Below, one piece after another: positions 43,449 through 52,019 of a stretch of DNA of 64,000 nucleotides. Origin of the DNA: an uncultured Lachnospiraceae bacterium. Lineage in GTDB: Bacteria > Bacillota > Clostridia > Lachnospirales > Lachnospiraceae. How positions within the stretch are numbered: position 1 is the first letter of the stretch; each line of letters starts with the position of its first letter. The DNA lies in assembly GCA_910588405.1 (NCBI GenBank), contig CAJUPT010000005.1, positions 42,513 through 106,512 on the forward strand, given 5' to 3'. The notes beneath the pieces were generated by a model. It was not told where the DNA came from, searched no databases, and worked only from the letters and a program-made list of their open reading frames with translations. A program made the position numbers and the translations under genes.

Positions 43449-44585
43449 ATGTCTAAATTTGAAACAACCTTTGAAAAACGTCTGGAAAGAACCATGAACG
43501 CAATCAGCATGAAGCCTGTTGATAAGATTCCGTTCCACTACAGCGGCCCTGCCTGCATGGCCAGGATGGAAGGTATGACTATGAACGAATTTGTCCACGA
43601 TTTCGATAAGGCTACCGACGCCTGTGTTCATTTTCTGAATGAGCATCCCGGGATTGACGCAATCCATTCTCCGACGATGTATCCTCCTGTTCTGGCGAAT
43701 CTCTGGCTGTCAGAGATCAGGACGCCCGGAGAGGAACTGCCCGACGATGAACTCTGGCAGGTAGTGGAACGTGATAACATGAAACCGGAAGACTATGAGC
43801 GGATTATTAAAATAGGATATGGCCCCTGGCGTGAAGAATATTTTAAAAAATATCTCGGAAATATTGCGGAAAAGACAGCGCCTTTTATCGATTCCCTGCC
43901 GATGACGTACGGCAGGATCCGTAAGGAAGCAGGCGTTCCTATCATGAAGGAGGGGCCTGACGCGGCAAGCCCGATCGAAAGCATTGCCGGAGCGAGAGGC
44001 CTGGTTGATTTCTTCATGGACATTATGGATGAGCCTGAACTGGTTAAGAAAGCGATGGATGTGGCGTTCGACCATTTATACAAGACATACACAGGTTCTC
44101 TGGACGGTATGGCGGCAGCCGGAGCAAAGCCTTCAAGCTGCTGGATCGGCGGCTGGAGAGGCGCGCCCGCGATGATGAGCCAAGATATCTGGATGGAATA
44201 TGTATGGCCCTATATCCGCAAATTCATTGACGCGACTTTAGACAGAGGCATTCTGCCGATTCTTCACTTTGATTCCTGCTGGGACAGTGAAATCGAAACC
44301 CTGAAAGAGCTTCCTCCGAGAAGCTGCCTGTTAATGCTGGACGGAAGTACGGATATGCGCCGGGCACGGGGTATTTTAGGCGACCATCTGGCCATGATGG
44401 GCGATGTGCCTTCTACGATCCTTGCGTATGGAACGGATAACCAGGTCTATGATTATGTGACAAAACTGATCGACGACTGCGGTTCTAAAACCGGCCTGAT
44501 CATCAGCTCCGGCTGTGACTGCCCCATGAACGCAAAGCCTGAAAATGTCAACGCCATGATCCAGGCGGCGGCGGATTATATTTGA
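43449..44585 (+). CDS. URO-D-fold methyltransferase, zinc-ligand class (second copy)
   Basis: A 378-aa protein closely related to the one at 37851: ILHFDSCWD (near 272) and ISSGCDCPMNAKPENV (near 354) keep the His/Cys set, and SCWIGGWRGAP matches GVWVGGWRGTP. Predicted methyl transfer between a substrate and a corrinoid. GGAGGAATACG precedes the ATG. No corrinoid protein or methyltransferase II is near. The upstream gap (43291-43448) contains inverted repeats ATGATG-G-CATCAT and ACCAGA...TCTGGT that may be regulatory sites. Confidence 0.75.
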   Translation: MSKFETTFEKRLERTMNAISMKPVDKIPFHYSGPACMARMEGMTMNEFVHDFDKATDACVHFLNEHPGIDAIHSPTMYPPVLANLWLSEIRTPGEELPDDELWQVVERDNMKPEDYERIIKIGYGPWREEYFKKYLGNIAEKTAPFIDSLPMTYGRIRKEAGVPIMKEGPDAASPIESIAGARGLVDFFMDIMDEPELVKKAMDVAFDHLYKTYTGSLDGMAAAGAKPSSCWIGGWRGAPAMMSQDIWMEYVWPYIRKFIDATLDRGILPILHFDSCWDSEIETLKELPPRSCLLMLDGSTDMRRARGILGDHLAMMGDVPSTILAYGTDNQVYDYVTKLIDDCGSKTGLIISSGCDCPMNAKPENVNAMIQAAADYI

Positions 44586-44670
44586 TATTAAATAATGCTA
44601 GGTGAAATACGCCGTATATGCCTCTGATTGCGCAATCTATTTGTGTCATCTTAATTTTTGACGGAGAAAG

Positions 44671-44713
44671 TCCGCGAATTGCTTTGAAACGAAGCTTTTT
44701 CGCGGATTTTTTT
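44671..44713 (+). terminator. Terminator after the URO-D gene
   Basis: TCCGCGAA (44671-44678) pairs with TTCGCGGA (44699-44706), with an inner GCTT/AAGC pairing, followed by seven T. Confidence 0.85.
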
Positions 44714-44863
44714 GCTTTAAAGATTGCTGGAATATTTGCGGAATATAAAAATATTTGTTTTTTGCGCAACGATTTCCTATTTCCAGCCGAATATATCAAT
44801 ATACGGAACAATAAATCAAAATGAACTATGTCTGCAAAAGGGTTCTACTGAGGTTTAGTGAAA

Positions 44864-45412
44864 ATGGAGCAGGAACTGAAATGGATCCATGCCATCGTAA
44901 GGCGCGGCTCGCCAAAGGCGGCGGATGCGCTGGTGCGGGCTTATTATGATGAAATCTATAAGTTTGTATACTGGCAGGTAGGGAACAGGGAGGATGCCCT
45001 GGATGTGACCCAGGAGTGCATGATTTCCGCCCTGCGGTCTTTGCTTTCCTACGATCCGGAAAAGAGCGGTTTCCGCACCTGGCTGCACCGGGTGGCGTCC
45101 CACAAGGTAATCGATTTGCGCAGGAAAGCAGGGAATGTGCAGGTGGCGGCGGATACCGATGCCGATGTGCAGGAAATGGCGGATGCGGAGGACTTTACGG
45201 AGCAGATCCAAAACCGGGAGCTGTTAGAACGGGTGGAGCAGTTCGTATGCGGGATGAGTCCGAGCCAGCAGGAGGTATTCCGGCTCCGGGTGTATGCCGG
45301 GTGCAGCTTTCCGGAGATCGCGGCGGCGCTTGCGGAACCGGAAGCGGCGGTGAAGGCCAGGTATTACAGGATGATTGCGGCAGTGAGAAAGGAGTTTCGG
45401 GATGAGGGATAA
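44864..45412 (+). CDS. ECF-type RNA polymerase sigma factor
   Basis: A 182-aa sigma factor: region 2 (YYDEIYKFVYWQVGNREDALD, VTQECMISALRSLLSYDPEKSGFRTWLHRVASHKV) and region 4 (MSPSQQEVFRLRVYAGCSFPEIAAALAEPEAAVKARYYRMI). ATG 44864 lies ten bases after GAGG; GTG 44858 is an alternative start. Its 3' end overlaps the next gene by 11 bases, and an ABC transporter follows, so the operon is likely self-regulated. No separate anti-sigma domain is obvious, though the next protein may play that part. Confidence 0.93.
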   Translation: MEQELKWIHAIVRRGSPKAADALVRAYYDEIYKFVYWQVGNREDALDVTQECMISALRSLLSYDPEKSGFRTWLHRVASHKVIDLRRKAGNVQVAADTDADVQEMADAEDFTEQIQNRELLERVEQFVCGMSPSQQEVFRLRVYAGCSFPEIAAALAEPEAAVKARYYRMIAAVRKEFRDEG

Positions 45413-46217
45413 AAAAGCAGTTAGAGAAACAGACAGGGAGACGGCCCGGATATTAACTGAAGATGAATGGAAGGTGGATTTTCCCTCCCTCCAGGAGCGT
45501 GAAGCCAGTATCCGCCAGATCGTGGCGGCGGGACTGCCTGCTCCCAGGCGGATGTGGAAAGCGGTGCCGGAACTGGTCAGGACGCTTGGGATCAGGAATT
45601 TGTTTTTCGGCGTGGAAGACTGTGTGTTCCTGGCCGTGCTGCTGTCAGTCCTGGTTTCAGCCGGGGTGCTGTCCTTCGCGGCCTCCCGGCCATCCATGCT
45701 GGCCGTGCTGCTCTTTATCTTTTCTCCGCTGTTTTATATGGCGCTTCATCTGCTGACTGTATGGAAGGAGGTTATGGCGCATACCTACGAACTTTTGATG
45801 GCCTGCAGGTGCAGCTTACGGCAATTGACTGCGGTGCGGATGCTTATATTCGGCGGGATGTCCCTCTGCTTTTCCATGGCCTTAAGCGGATGCCTTTCCT
45901 GGTGGCAGTCTGACGGCCCGGGGCTGCTCCGCCTGTGCAGTATTTCCTTTGCTTCCCTGTTCCTTTTTGCCTGCCTGTCCCTGGCGGCGGAAAGGAAATG
46001 GCCTGCGCCGGTGTCCTGCCTGCCGGTTCCGGCGGCGTGGGTGCTTTTGGGGGTGTCACTTCTGCTTCTTGGGGAGCGGGCGGAGGCGCTGCTTGGCGGA
46101 ATTTCCACGATGGCGTTCGCATTGGCCGGAGGCGGAGGCGCGGCATTATATTTTTTGATGTTGAAGCATTATTATTTTACCCTCAGGGAAGGAGCGATTG
46201 CATATGCTGTCCGTTGA
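45402..46217 (+). CDS. Membrane protein in sigma/ABC operon, possible anti-sigma
   Basis: A 271-aa protein: about 60 cytoplasmic residues (LTEDEWKVDFPSLQEREASI), then six hydrophobic segments. I do not recognise the family with certainty. Its place directly after an ECF sigma gene, overlapping it, and before an ABC ATPase suggests either membrane control of the sigma factor or a permease-associated role. Ends 14 bases past the start of the ATPase gene. Confidence 0.6.
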   Translation: MRDKKAVRETDRETARILTEDEWKVDFPSLQEREASIRQIVAAGLPAPRRMWKAVPELVRTLGIRNLFFGVEDCVFLAVLLSVLVSAGVLSFAASRPSMLAVLLFIFSPLFYMALHLLTVWKEVMAHTYELLMACRCSLRQLTAVRMLIFGGMSLCFSMALSGCLSWWQSDGPGLLRLCSISFASLFLFACLSLAAERKWPAPVSCLPVPAAWVLLGVSLLLLGERAEALLGGISTMAFALAGGGGAALYFLMLKHYYFTLREGAIAYAVR

Positions 46218-47046
46218 ACATGTGACAAAAAAATATGGAACCTTTACGGCTTTAGAGGATATCAGCCTGACTTTTGAAAACGGCGTGTACGGGCTGCTGG
46301 CCCCCAACGGCGCGGGAAAAACCACTTTGATGAAAATGCTGGCCACCCTTTTGTTTCCTACCTCCGGCGCGATCCGCTGGGATGGGAGGGATATTCTGGA
46401 AATGGACGAGAATTATAGAGGGCTTCTGGGCTATCTGCCCCAGGAATTCGGCTATTATAAAAATCAGACGCCCAGACAGTTTTTAAGGTATATTGCGGCG
46501 CTGCAGCGTATGGAAAAAAAATATGCGGAAGAAAAGATCGACGAACTGCTGGAACTGGTGGCGCTGTCCGGGGTGAGGAATAAAAAAATGCGGCAGTTTT
46601 CCGGTGGTATGATTCAGCGGGTGGGGATCGCCCAGGCCATGCTGAACGATCCGAAGCTGCTGATCCTGGATGAGCCCACGGCAGGGCTTGACCCGAAGGA
46701 GCGGGTGCGGTTCCGCAGCCTGATCCACGGTCTGGCTAAAGACAGGATTGTGATTCTTTCTACCCATATTGTGTCGGATATCGAGACGATTGCCAGTCAG
46801 GTGATTATGATCCGGGAGCACCGATTGTACTGCTGCGACAGTCCGGCCAATATCTGTGCCGCTTTGAGAGGAAAGGTATTCGAGGTTCCGGCAGAGCTGC
46901 CTTTGGGAGCGGAGACCTTTCTTCTGGGCGAGCGGCAGGGGGGACGGGGGACAATGCTGCGGGTGGTTACAGACTGTCCGCCGGCTCAGGCCGTGGCGGT
47001 GGAACCGGGGCTGGAGGATGCGTTTTTGTATATTTATGGGGAGTGA
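46204..47046 (+). CDS. ABC transporter ATP-binding protein
   Basis: A 280-aa ATPase: Walker A GLLAPNGAGKTTLMKML, signature FSGGMIQRVGIAQAM, Walker B LLILDEPTAGLDP and switch His in VILSTHIVSD. The sequence after about 220 fits ABC-2 type exporters (bacitracin/lantibiotic export-like). ATG 46204 follows AAGGAGCG; 46198 is a TTG alternative. The two large membrane proteins downstream are its likely permeases. Confidence 0.95.
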   Translation: MLSVEHVTKKYGTFTALEDISLTFENGVYGLLAPNGAGKTTLMKMLATLLFPTSGAIRWDGRDILEMDENYRGLLGYLPQEFGYYKNQTPRQFLRYIAALQRMEKKYAEEKIDELLELVALSGVRNKKMRQFSGGMIQRVGIAQAMLNDPKLLILDEPTAGLDPKERVRFRSLIHGLAKDRIVILSTHIVSDIETIASQVIMIREHRLYCCDSPANICAALRGKVFEVPAELPLGAETFLLGERQGGRGTMLRVVTDCPPAQAVAVEPGLEDAFLYIYGE

Positions 47047-47083
47047 TTTTGGCAATGTTCTGGGAGAGGCGGAATAAGGAATT

Positions 47084-48568
47084 ATGATGAAGCCGAGGCA
47101 TAAGAACAGGATTTCACTTGAGGGAAACGGAATGGATGATAAAGCGGCTGATATCCGAAAGGATGGTTTTGTTATAAGGGGCGCGGCAAATTGGGACTTA
47201 CTCTGCTGGGAAATGAAAAAGCTGTGGTCCCAGCCTATGATTCTGGTATTTTTGCTGCTCTGTATCGCTTTTCAGATTTTTCTGGCTGCGGAGGATCGGT
47301 ATTTTGAGCCGGGCGGGGATTATGCCATTTATGTGGCTCGGATGACGAAGGAAACCGGGCGGCGGATGGGGCGGGAATTTACGGAAGCGATGGATGGAGC
47401 CGGGAAAAATATGCGGAACATGGACGCAAAGGATGAAACGCTGCCATGGGAAAAACAGGACGGGGAAGGACAGGATAGACAAAAACGGAACGGGCAAGAA
47501 CAAGTCAGGGAAAAACAAGACGGGCAAAAACAGGATAGGCAAGAACAGAATGAGCAGCGCAAAGAAGGACAGGCTCAGGACAGACAGGACCAGGATGGAC
47601 AGATTGCAGCCCAGGCAAAAAGGGAACAGGAGTCTCTTTACAGAGAACGGTTTCTGCGGGAAACGGCGGACCGGGAGGATATCTTCGCGGATTACAGCTG
47701 TATGAAGCTGGCCGACGGGCTGCTGCGGCAGTTTTATATCACAGGCCTGGCGGCGCGGATGATGGAACGGAAGTACGAAAAGCAGCAGGAGGCCGTAGAC
47801 CTGCTGGCAGAGCGAAAGGACTCCCTGGATGTCAGCAGCGCCGGGATGACCCAGCCGGTGGCGGATGCGCTGTTTCAGACCCAGTGCCGTATGCTGATTA
47901 CCGAGGCCATGGTGCTGGCGATGCTGATGGCGCTGTCGGTCAGCGGCAGTGAGCGGACCGCCCGCACCCATCTAACCGTCTGTGTTACCAGGACAGGAAG
48001 AAAAATCCGGTATGTGAAAGCCGCTGCCGGCCTTATGTCGGCGCTGGCCGCCTATGGAATGCTGGCGGTCAGTGCGGTAGGATTTTTCGCGCTGATCTGG
48101 TATCCGGCTCCCGACTGGGGCGCCAGTATTTCCAGCCAGTTCCACCATATGAGCCTGGCCGGAACGGAACTGCCCTTCATTACCTGGAAGCCTTTTACCA
48201 TCGGGGAATATCTGCTGGCCGTGGTGGGGATGGGCTCCATGGTGGTGATGCTGTTTTATGTGCTGGCATTCTGCCTGGGACTGTGGATCAAAAGCGCCTG
48301 GGGCGGATTCGTTCTGCTGATCCTGCTTGTGGCCGTCAATTTCCAGGTGATTATGATGGCGGGGGACAGCCTGCAGTGGGAACTGTATCTGTGCGCCCAG
48401 TGGACGCCTGCCGGCCTGTGGTGGTCGCAGAATCAGTGGTTTACCGATATGCTGATCAGCGGGGCAGTTCCCTGGCAGGAATGCGCCACGGCGGCGCTGT
48501 GGGCGGCGCTGTGTCTAATATTGCTGGCAGTCAGCTTTCATCATATGAAGAAGGAGGATATTAATTGA
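47084..48568 (+). CDS. ABC-2 type permease with charged Gln/Asp repeat loop
   Basis: A 494-aa protein. One membrane segment near the start (PMILVFLLLCIAFQIFLAA), a long outer loop and five to six segments in the second half. The loop contains a Gln/Asp/Lys/Arg low-complexity tract (EGQDRQKRNGQEQVR and RQEQNEQRKEGQAQDRQ, about 125-180), probably from expansion of GACAGGAACAG-type codons. The overall layout (MKKLWSQ at the membrane entry, long loop, then TM block) is that of ABC-2 permeases. Substrate not known. Confidence 0.7.
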   Translation: MMKPRHKNRISLEGNGMDDKAADIRKDGFVIRGAANWDLLCWEMKKLWSQPMILVFLLLCIAFQIFLAAEDRYFEPGGDYAIYVARMTKETGRRMGREFTEAMDGAGKNMRNMDAKDETLPWEKQDGEGQDRQKRNGQEQVREKQDGQKQDRQEQNEQRKEGQAQDRQDQDGQIAAQAKREQESLYRERFLRETADREDIFADYSCMKLADGLLRQFYITGLAARMMERKYEKQQEAVDLLAERKDSLDVSSAGMTQPVADALFQTQCRMLITEAMVLAMLMALSVSGSERTARTHLTVCVTRTGRKIRYVKAAAGLMSALAAYGMLAVSAVGFFALIWYPAPDWGASISSQFHHMSLAGTELPFITWKPFTIGEYLLAVVGMGSMVVMLFYVLAFCLGLWIKSAWGGFVLLILLVAVNFQVIMMAGDSLQWELYLCAQWTPAGLWWSQNQWFTDMLISGAVPWQECATAALWAALCLILLAVSFHHMKKEDIN

Positions 48569-48765
48569 GCCTGAAAAGATATGCAAAAAAGTGGATACTG
48601 TTTGTTTTCAGCGATTCAGCAAAGTATTGAAAAGAGAAACTTCTTATTGGCTGTAAGTGCGTTTAACTATTGAGATTGGGGTGTCAAAAGTCAGATTTTG
48701 GATGGTTTGAAAACATTGAATTTTCTATCCGAAATATTTGATAATATGAGGAGGATGCTTGCCGA
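48565..48765 (+). other. Gap with a short abortive reading frame
   Basis: AAGGAGG before TTG 48565 opens a 21-codon frame (MSLKRYAKKWILFVFSDSAK then Tyr and a stop) that looks like the start of another permease gene cut short. Nothing else is recognisable before AGGAGG at 48749. Confidence 0.35.
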
Positions 48766-49995
48766 ATGTTAAAAGAAGAAATGAAAAAAATATGGCGGCC
48801 GGGTATGCTGGCGGTACTGGTTTTGCTGGGATTTGTGTACTATACGATGTTTCTGGAATTTCATATTCACTATTTTCCAAACGGCCCGCAGAATGCCGGC
48901 GAGTTTATGGTGGCGGCTGATTTGGTGCGGGAAAGCGGAACCAGAATGACTGACGAGGTAAAGAAGCGGCTTACGCAAATGCTTTCAAAGCTGTATGCCG
49001 AGGCGGATGCGTATGTGTCGGAGTTTGCTTACACGAAACAATATGGATTGACCACCTTTGAGGAATATACCGGATTTTATCAGAATGCCGTGGAGAATGT
49101 GGCAGGGGGACAGGCCGCAGACCTGAACGCCATGTATGCGGACGCCATGCGGCTGAGCGCTTATCTGACCAGTGAGGAGACGGGGAATATAGAGGGGCGA
49201 ATTTATGGGGCCAAAAGTATTCTGGAACGGTATGACGCCGCTGTGGCGGGAGAGACAGAACCTGATTATCTGCCGGGAGAGGATGGGGAACCAGGCCGGG
49301 AATATTTCCATGCGCAGGAAACCTTTTACGGGTCGGACGAAGCGTGGCGGAATATTCTGCCTGCCCAGGTGACGGAGGCCACCTCCGACTATCTGGGCCG
49401 CCTGCTGGTGTGGCAGTGCCTTTCCATCGGCATTTTACTGTCCCCGCTGCTGGTTCGGGACCGGATGAGCCGGATGCGCGGTCTGCAGTGGAGTTCCCGG
49501 GCGGGACGGAAGATTTTTACGGTGCAGCTGAAAGGGGCGCTTTTGTCAGCGCTGCTTCTGAACCTGTTTAATCTGCTGCTGTTTGGCGGCCTGTTTCTTT
49601 CACGGGGGAGCGGGGTGTTTTTTCGGTGCGGGATGTATTCTTTTCTGTATGCCGCGTTCTGCTGGCCCAACTGGACGTACGGGATCTGGTGTGCGGTACT
49701 GGTACTGCTAGGGCTTCTGGTCAGCACAGGCCTGGCGGCGGCAGTGTTCGTACTGTCCCGGTACAGCAATAATTATATCGGGATGCTGCTGAAACTAATC
49801 CCGGTGATCGCGGCGGCGGCGATTTTCTGTCCGAAGCTGATGGCCAACGGATTTTATTTTAACAATCCGCTGTATCTGATAATTCCGCTGCCTTACGTAG
49901 AAGGGGCGGCAGCGGCGGTGATTTTCCTGGCGGGTGTTGTTTTGTGCGTGGAAGCGGCGCGGAAGCAGGGTGGGATGGATCTGCTGGAGGCATGA
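48766..49995 (+). CDS. ABC-2 type permease-like membrane protein
   Basis: A 409-aa protein: one membrane segment at 12-30 (MLAVLVLLGFVYYTMFLEF), a long outer loop (to about 205) and six segments after that. Layout matches the permease at 47084, so the two may form a heterodimer with the ATPase. AGGAGG lies 11 bases upstream of ATG. The last gene of the sigma/ABC operon; a strong terminator follows. Confidence 0.72.
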   Translation: MLKEEMKKIWRPGMLAVLVLLGFVYYTMFLEFHIHYFPNGPQNAGEFMVAADLVRESGTRMTDEVKKRLTQMLSKLYAEADAYVSEFAYTKQYGLTTFEEYTGFYQNAVENVAGGQAADLNAMYADAMRLSAYLTSEETGNIEGRIYGAKSILERYDAAVAGETEPDYLPGEDGEPGREYFHAQETFYGSDEAWRNILPAQVTEATSDYLGRLLVWQCLSIGILLSPLLVRDRMSRMRGLQWSSRAGRKIFTVQLKGALLSALLLNLFNLLLFGGLFLSRGSGVFFRCGMYSFLYAAFCWPNWTYGIWCAVLVLLGLLVSTGLAAAVFVLSRYSNNYIGMLLKLIPVIAAAAIFCPKLMANGFYFNNPLYLIIPLPYVEGAAAAVIFLAGVVLCVEAARKQGGMDLLEA

Positions 49996-50004
49996 GAGGT
50001 CAAT

Positions 50005-50040
50005 AAGCCGGCCCAATAACAAAGGGCCGGCTTATATCTT
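50005..50040 (+). terminator. Terminator of the sigma/ABC operon
   Basis: AAGCCGGCCC (50005-50014) pairs perfectly with GGGCCGGCTT (50024-50033), followed by ATATCTTTTTT. Confidence 0.88.
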
Positions 50041-50086
50041 TTTTATGAATATTTAATATACGGCAATATTGATTATGTTCATTATT

Positions 50087-50260
50087 CTAATTTTTCATCA
50101 TTTCTTTGGGTATAAATTCCGATTTCAAAGTCATATCCATGCCCTCGGTAAGTCTTTTGAGCAATTCTAAAGATGGATTTCTAGGATCATCTGGGGCCCC
50201 ATCTTATAAATATCCTGTATCAGATCTTTAAATGCCTCCGGTTCCATTTTCTGTTTAATA
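50087..50260 (-). pseudogene. Decayed XRE/HigA-type antitoxin remnant
   Basis: On the minus strand 50203-50087 reads DGAPDDPRNPSLELLKRLTE then GMDMTLKSEFIPKEMMKN and a stop, the usual C-terminal part of a helix-turn-helix antitoxin. Upstream, in another frame, KMEPEAFKDLIQDIYKM may belong to the same gene. A frameshift and missing recognition helix make it non-functional. Confidence 0.4.
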
Positions 50261-50275
50261 CCCTAATATATTATC

Positions 50276-50320
50276 TTGACAAATCATCATCTCTATAATA
50301 TAATCATTTTGTACGTACAA
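50276..50320 (+). promoter_or_regulatory. Consensus promoter with TTGTACGTACAA operator (site 1)
   Basis: TTGACA (50276-50281), 17-base spacer, TATAAT (50299-50304), then the perfect palindrome TTGTACGTACAA at 50309-50320 across the expected transcription start. It drives the methyltransferase II/corrinoid/URO-D operon. A repressor bound here would block initiation. Confidence 0.85.
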
Positions 50321-50364
50321 GAAATAAGCATATAATAGTGTACCGTAGGAATGGAGAACTTGTT

Positions 50365-51174
50365 ATGATTATTATTGGCGAAAAGATTAACGGTGCGATT
50401 CCTTCAATAAAAACGGCGATTGCGGAGCGCGACGAAGCACTGATCAGAGAGCGTGTACGGCAGCAGGCCGCCGCCGGAGCGGACTTTATCGACTGTGCGC
50501 CCAGCACTGTGCCGGAGCTGGAATATGAGGCGATGGTATGGCTGATTGACCTGATTCAGGAAGAGACGGCTCTGCCGGTCTGTATCGACAGCCCTGATGT
50601 TATGCTGCTGAAGCGGGTGATCGAGGAGGGGCATCTGAAAAGACCGGGAATGGTGAATTCCGTAAATGAGGAGGGGATTAAATGTGAGACAATTTTCCCG
50701 ATGATTGCGGGCACCGCCTGGGAGGTAGTGGGATTGACCTGTGACAAAAACGGAATCCCAACGGATACGGATAAAAAGGTGGATATCGCGAAGAGTATAA
50801 TTGACAAAGCCGTCAGGTACGGCGTAGATCCGGAAAAGCTCCATATTGACCCCTGTGTGATGGCGCTGTCTACCATGGGGGCATCCATGAAAGATTTTCA
50901 GGATTGTATCCGCAAAATCCATGAATACGCACCCGGTGTAAAAATCACAGGAGCCATCTCCAACATCAGTTTTGAGATGCCCGCGCGGAAATATGTCAAC
51001 AGCGGCTGTATGGCATACGCCATTGAAGCGGGCCTTGATTCCGCGATTATGGACCCCTGCAATATGGACATGATGGGAACGATTTATGCCTGCGAAGCAC
51101 TGATGATGAAAGACAAAGGCGGAAGAAAGTACAACCGCGCTTATCGTCAGGGAAAATTTGGACAGAAGAAGTAG
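50365..51174 (+). CDS. Methyltetrahydrofolate:corrinoid methyltransferase (methyltransferase II)
   Basis: A 269-aa DHPS-like barrel very similar to the protein at 17475: MIIIGEKINGAIPSIKTAI, FIDCAPSTVPELEYEAMVW, LPVCIDSPDV, LHIDPCVMALSTMG and GAISNISFEMPARKYVN. It moves a methyl group from the corrinoid protein (next gene) to tetrahydrofolate. ATG 50365 follows GGAGAAC. First gene of the operon downstream of operator site 1. Confidence 0.9.
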   Translation: MIIIGEKINGAIPSIKTAIAERDEALIRERVRQQAAAGADFIDCAPSTVPELEYEAMVWLIDLIQEETALPVCIDSPDVMLLKRVIEEGHLKRPGMVNSVNEEGIKCETIFPMIAGTAWEVVGLTCDKNGIPTDTDKKVDIAKSIIDKAVRYGVDPEKLHIDPCVMALSTMGASMKDFQDCIRKIHEYAPGVKITGAISNISFEMPARKYVNSGCMAYAIEAGLDSAIMDPCNMDMMGTIYACEALMMKDKGGRKYNRAYRQGKFGQKK

Positions 51175-51230
51175 CACATAAAACGGCAAGAGCAGAGGAA
51201 TTTTAAAGATAGTGTCAAGTGATCTGTAAA

Positions 51231-51292
51231 GACAGCAGCGGACCGTATAAGCCCTAAGCGCTCATAAGCGCGGGAGAGAGGTTGCGGAGCTG
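51231..51292. repeat. Degenerate short copy of the 105-bp repeat
   Basis: ACAGCAGCGGACCGTATAAG and GGTTGCGGAGCTG match the two ends of the full unit, while the middle is replaced by CCTAAGCGCTCATAAGCGC. It ends just before the GGGAGG ribosome site of the corrinoid protein gene. Confidence 0.7.
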
Positions 51293-51310
51293 TGGATGGG
51301 AGGAAGAAAA

Positions 51311-51955
51311 ATGATCGATTTTGAGGCGTTGGCGCAGGCCATGGGAGATCTGGACGAGGATGCCGTAAAGGATATATTGAATCAGGTGATGTCTGAGGGA
51401 GGCCTTGAGGCACAGAACGCAATGGCGGCATGTCAGAAGGGTATGGACATTGTGGGGAATTTGTTTGAAAATGGCGAATATTTTGTGGGGGATTTGATTT
51501 ACGCAGGGGAGCTGATGACAGAGGCGGTAGCGATGCTGAAGGACGGACTGATAAGCGGTGGCGAAGCGGGTCCCAAGTCAAAGCTGATTCTGTGCACCGT
51601 AAAAGACGACCTGCATGACATTGGAAAAAATATTGTCCGTTCTATTCTGGAAGCGGGCGGATTTGAGGTGCTGGATCTTGGAATTGACGTCGCGCCGGAT
51701 GTGATTCTGCGGGCGGCGAAAGAAAATGATATTAAAATCATCGCGTTATCCGGCGTGCTGACGCTGGCCATTGATTCCATGAAAGCAACCGTCGAGGCTT
51801 TTGCCGCCGCGGGTTTGAGAGAGCAGACAAAGTTTATTATCGGAGGCGCCCCCGTAAGCGCGGAGGCATGCGCCCATGTGGGTGCGGACGCGTGGACCAT
51901 GAGTCCCCAGGAGACGGCCAAAATCTGCAGCGATTGGGCCGCGCAGATGGTCTGA
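51311..51955 (+). CDS. Methyltransferase corrinoid protein
   Basis: A 214-aa cobalamin carrier with helical cap and B12 domain. DLHDIG at 100-105 is DxHxxG with His102 as cobalt ligand; IALSGVLTLAIDSM and FIIGGAPVSAEA are the remaining B12 loops. It lies between methyltransferase II and methyltransferase I genes and links them. ATG 51311 follows GGGAGGAAG; the repeat lies immediately upstream. Strongly similar to the protein at 16801. Confidence 0.92.
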   Translation: MIDFEALAQAMGDLDEDAVKDILNQVMSEGGLEAQNAMAACQKGMDIVGNLFENGEYFVGDLIYAGELMTEAVAMLKDGLISGGEAGPKSKLILCTVKDDLHDIGKNIVRSILEAGGFEVLDLGIDVAPDVILRAAKENDIKIIALSGVLTLAIDSMKATVEAFAAAGLREQTKFIIGGAPVSAEACAHVGADAWTMSPQETAKICSDWAAQMV

Positions 51956-52019
51956 CCGGAAACGGAGCCGGTATTGAGCCGTGAAAGCGTTAAAAATTTA
52001 AGAAAGGAAATATACGGAA

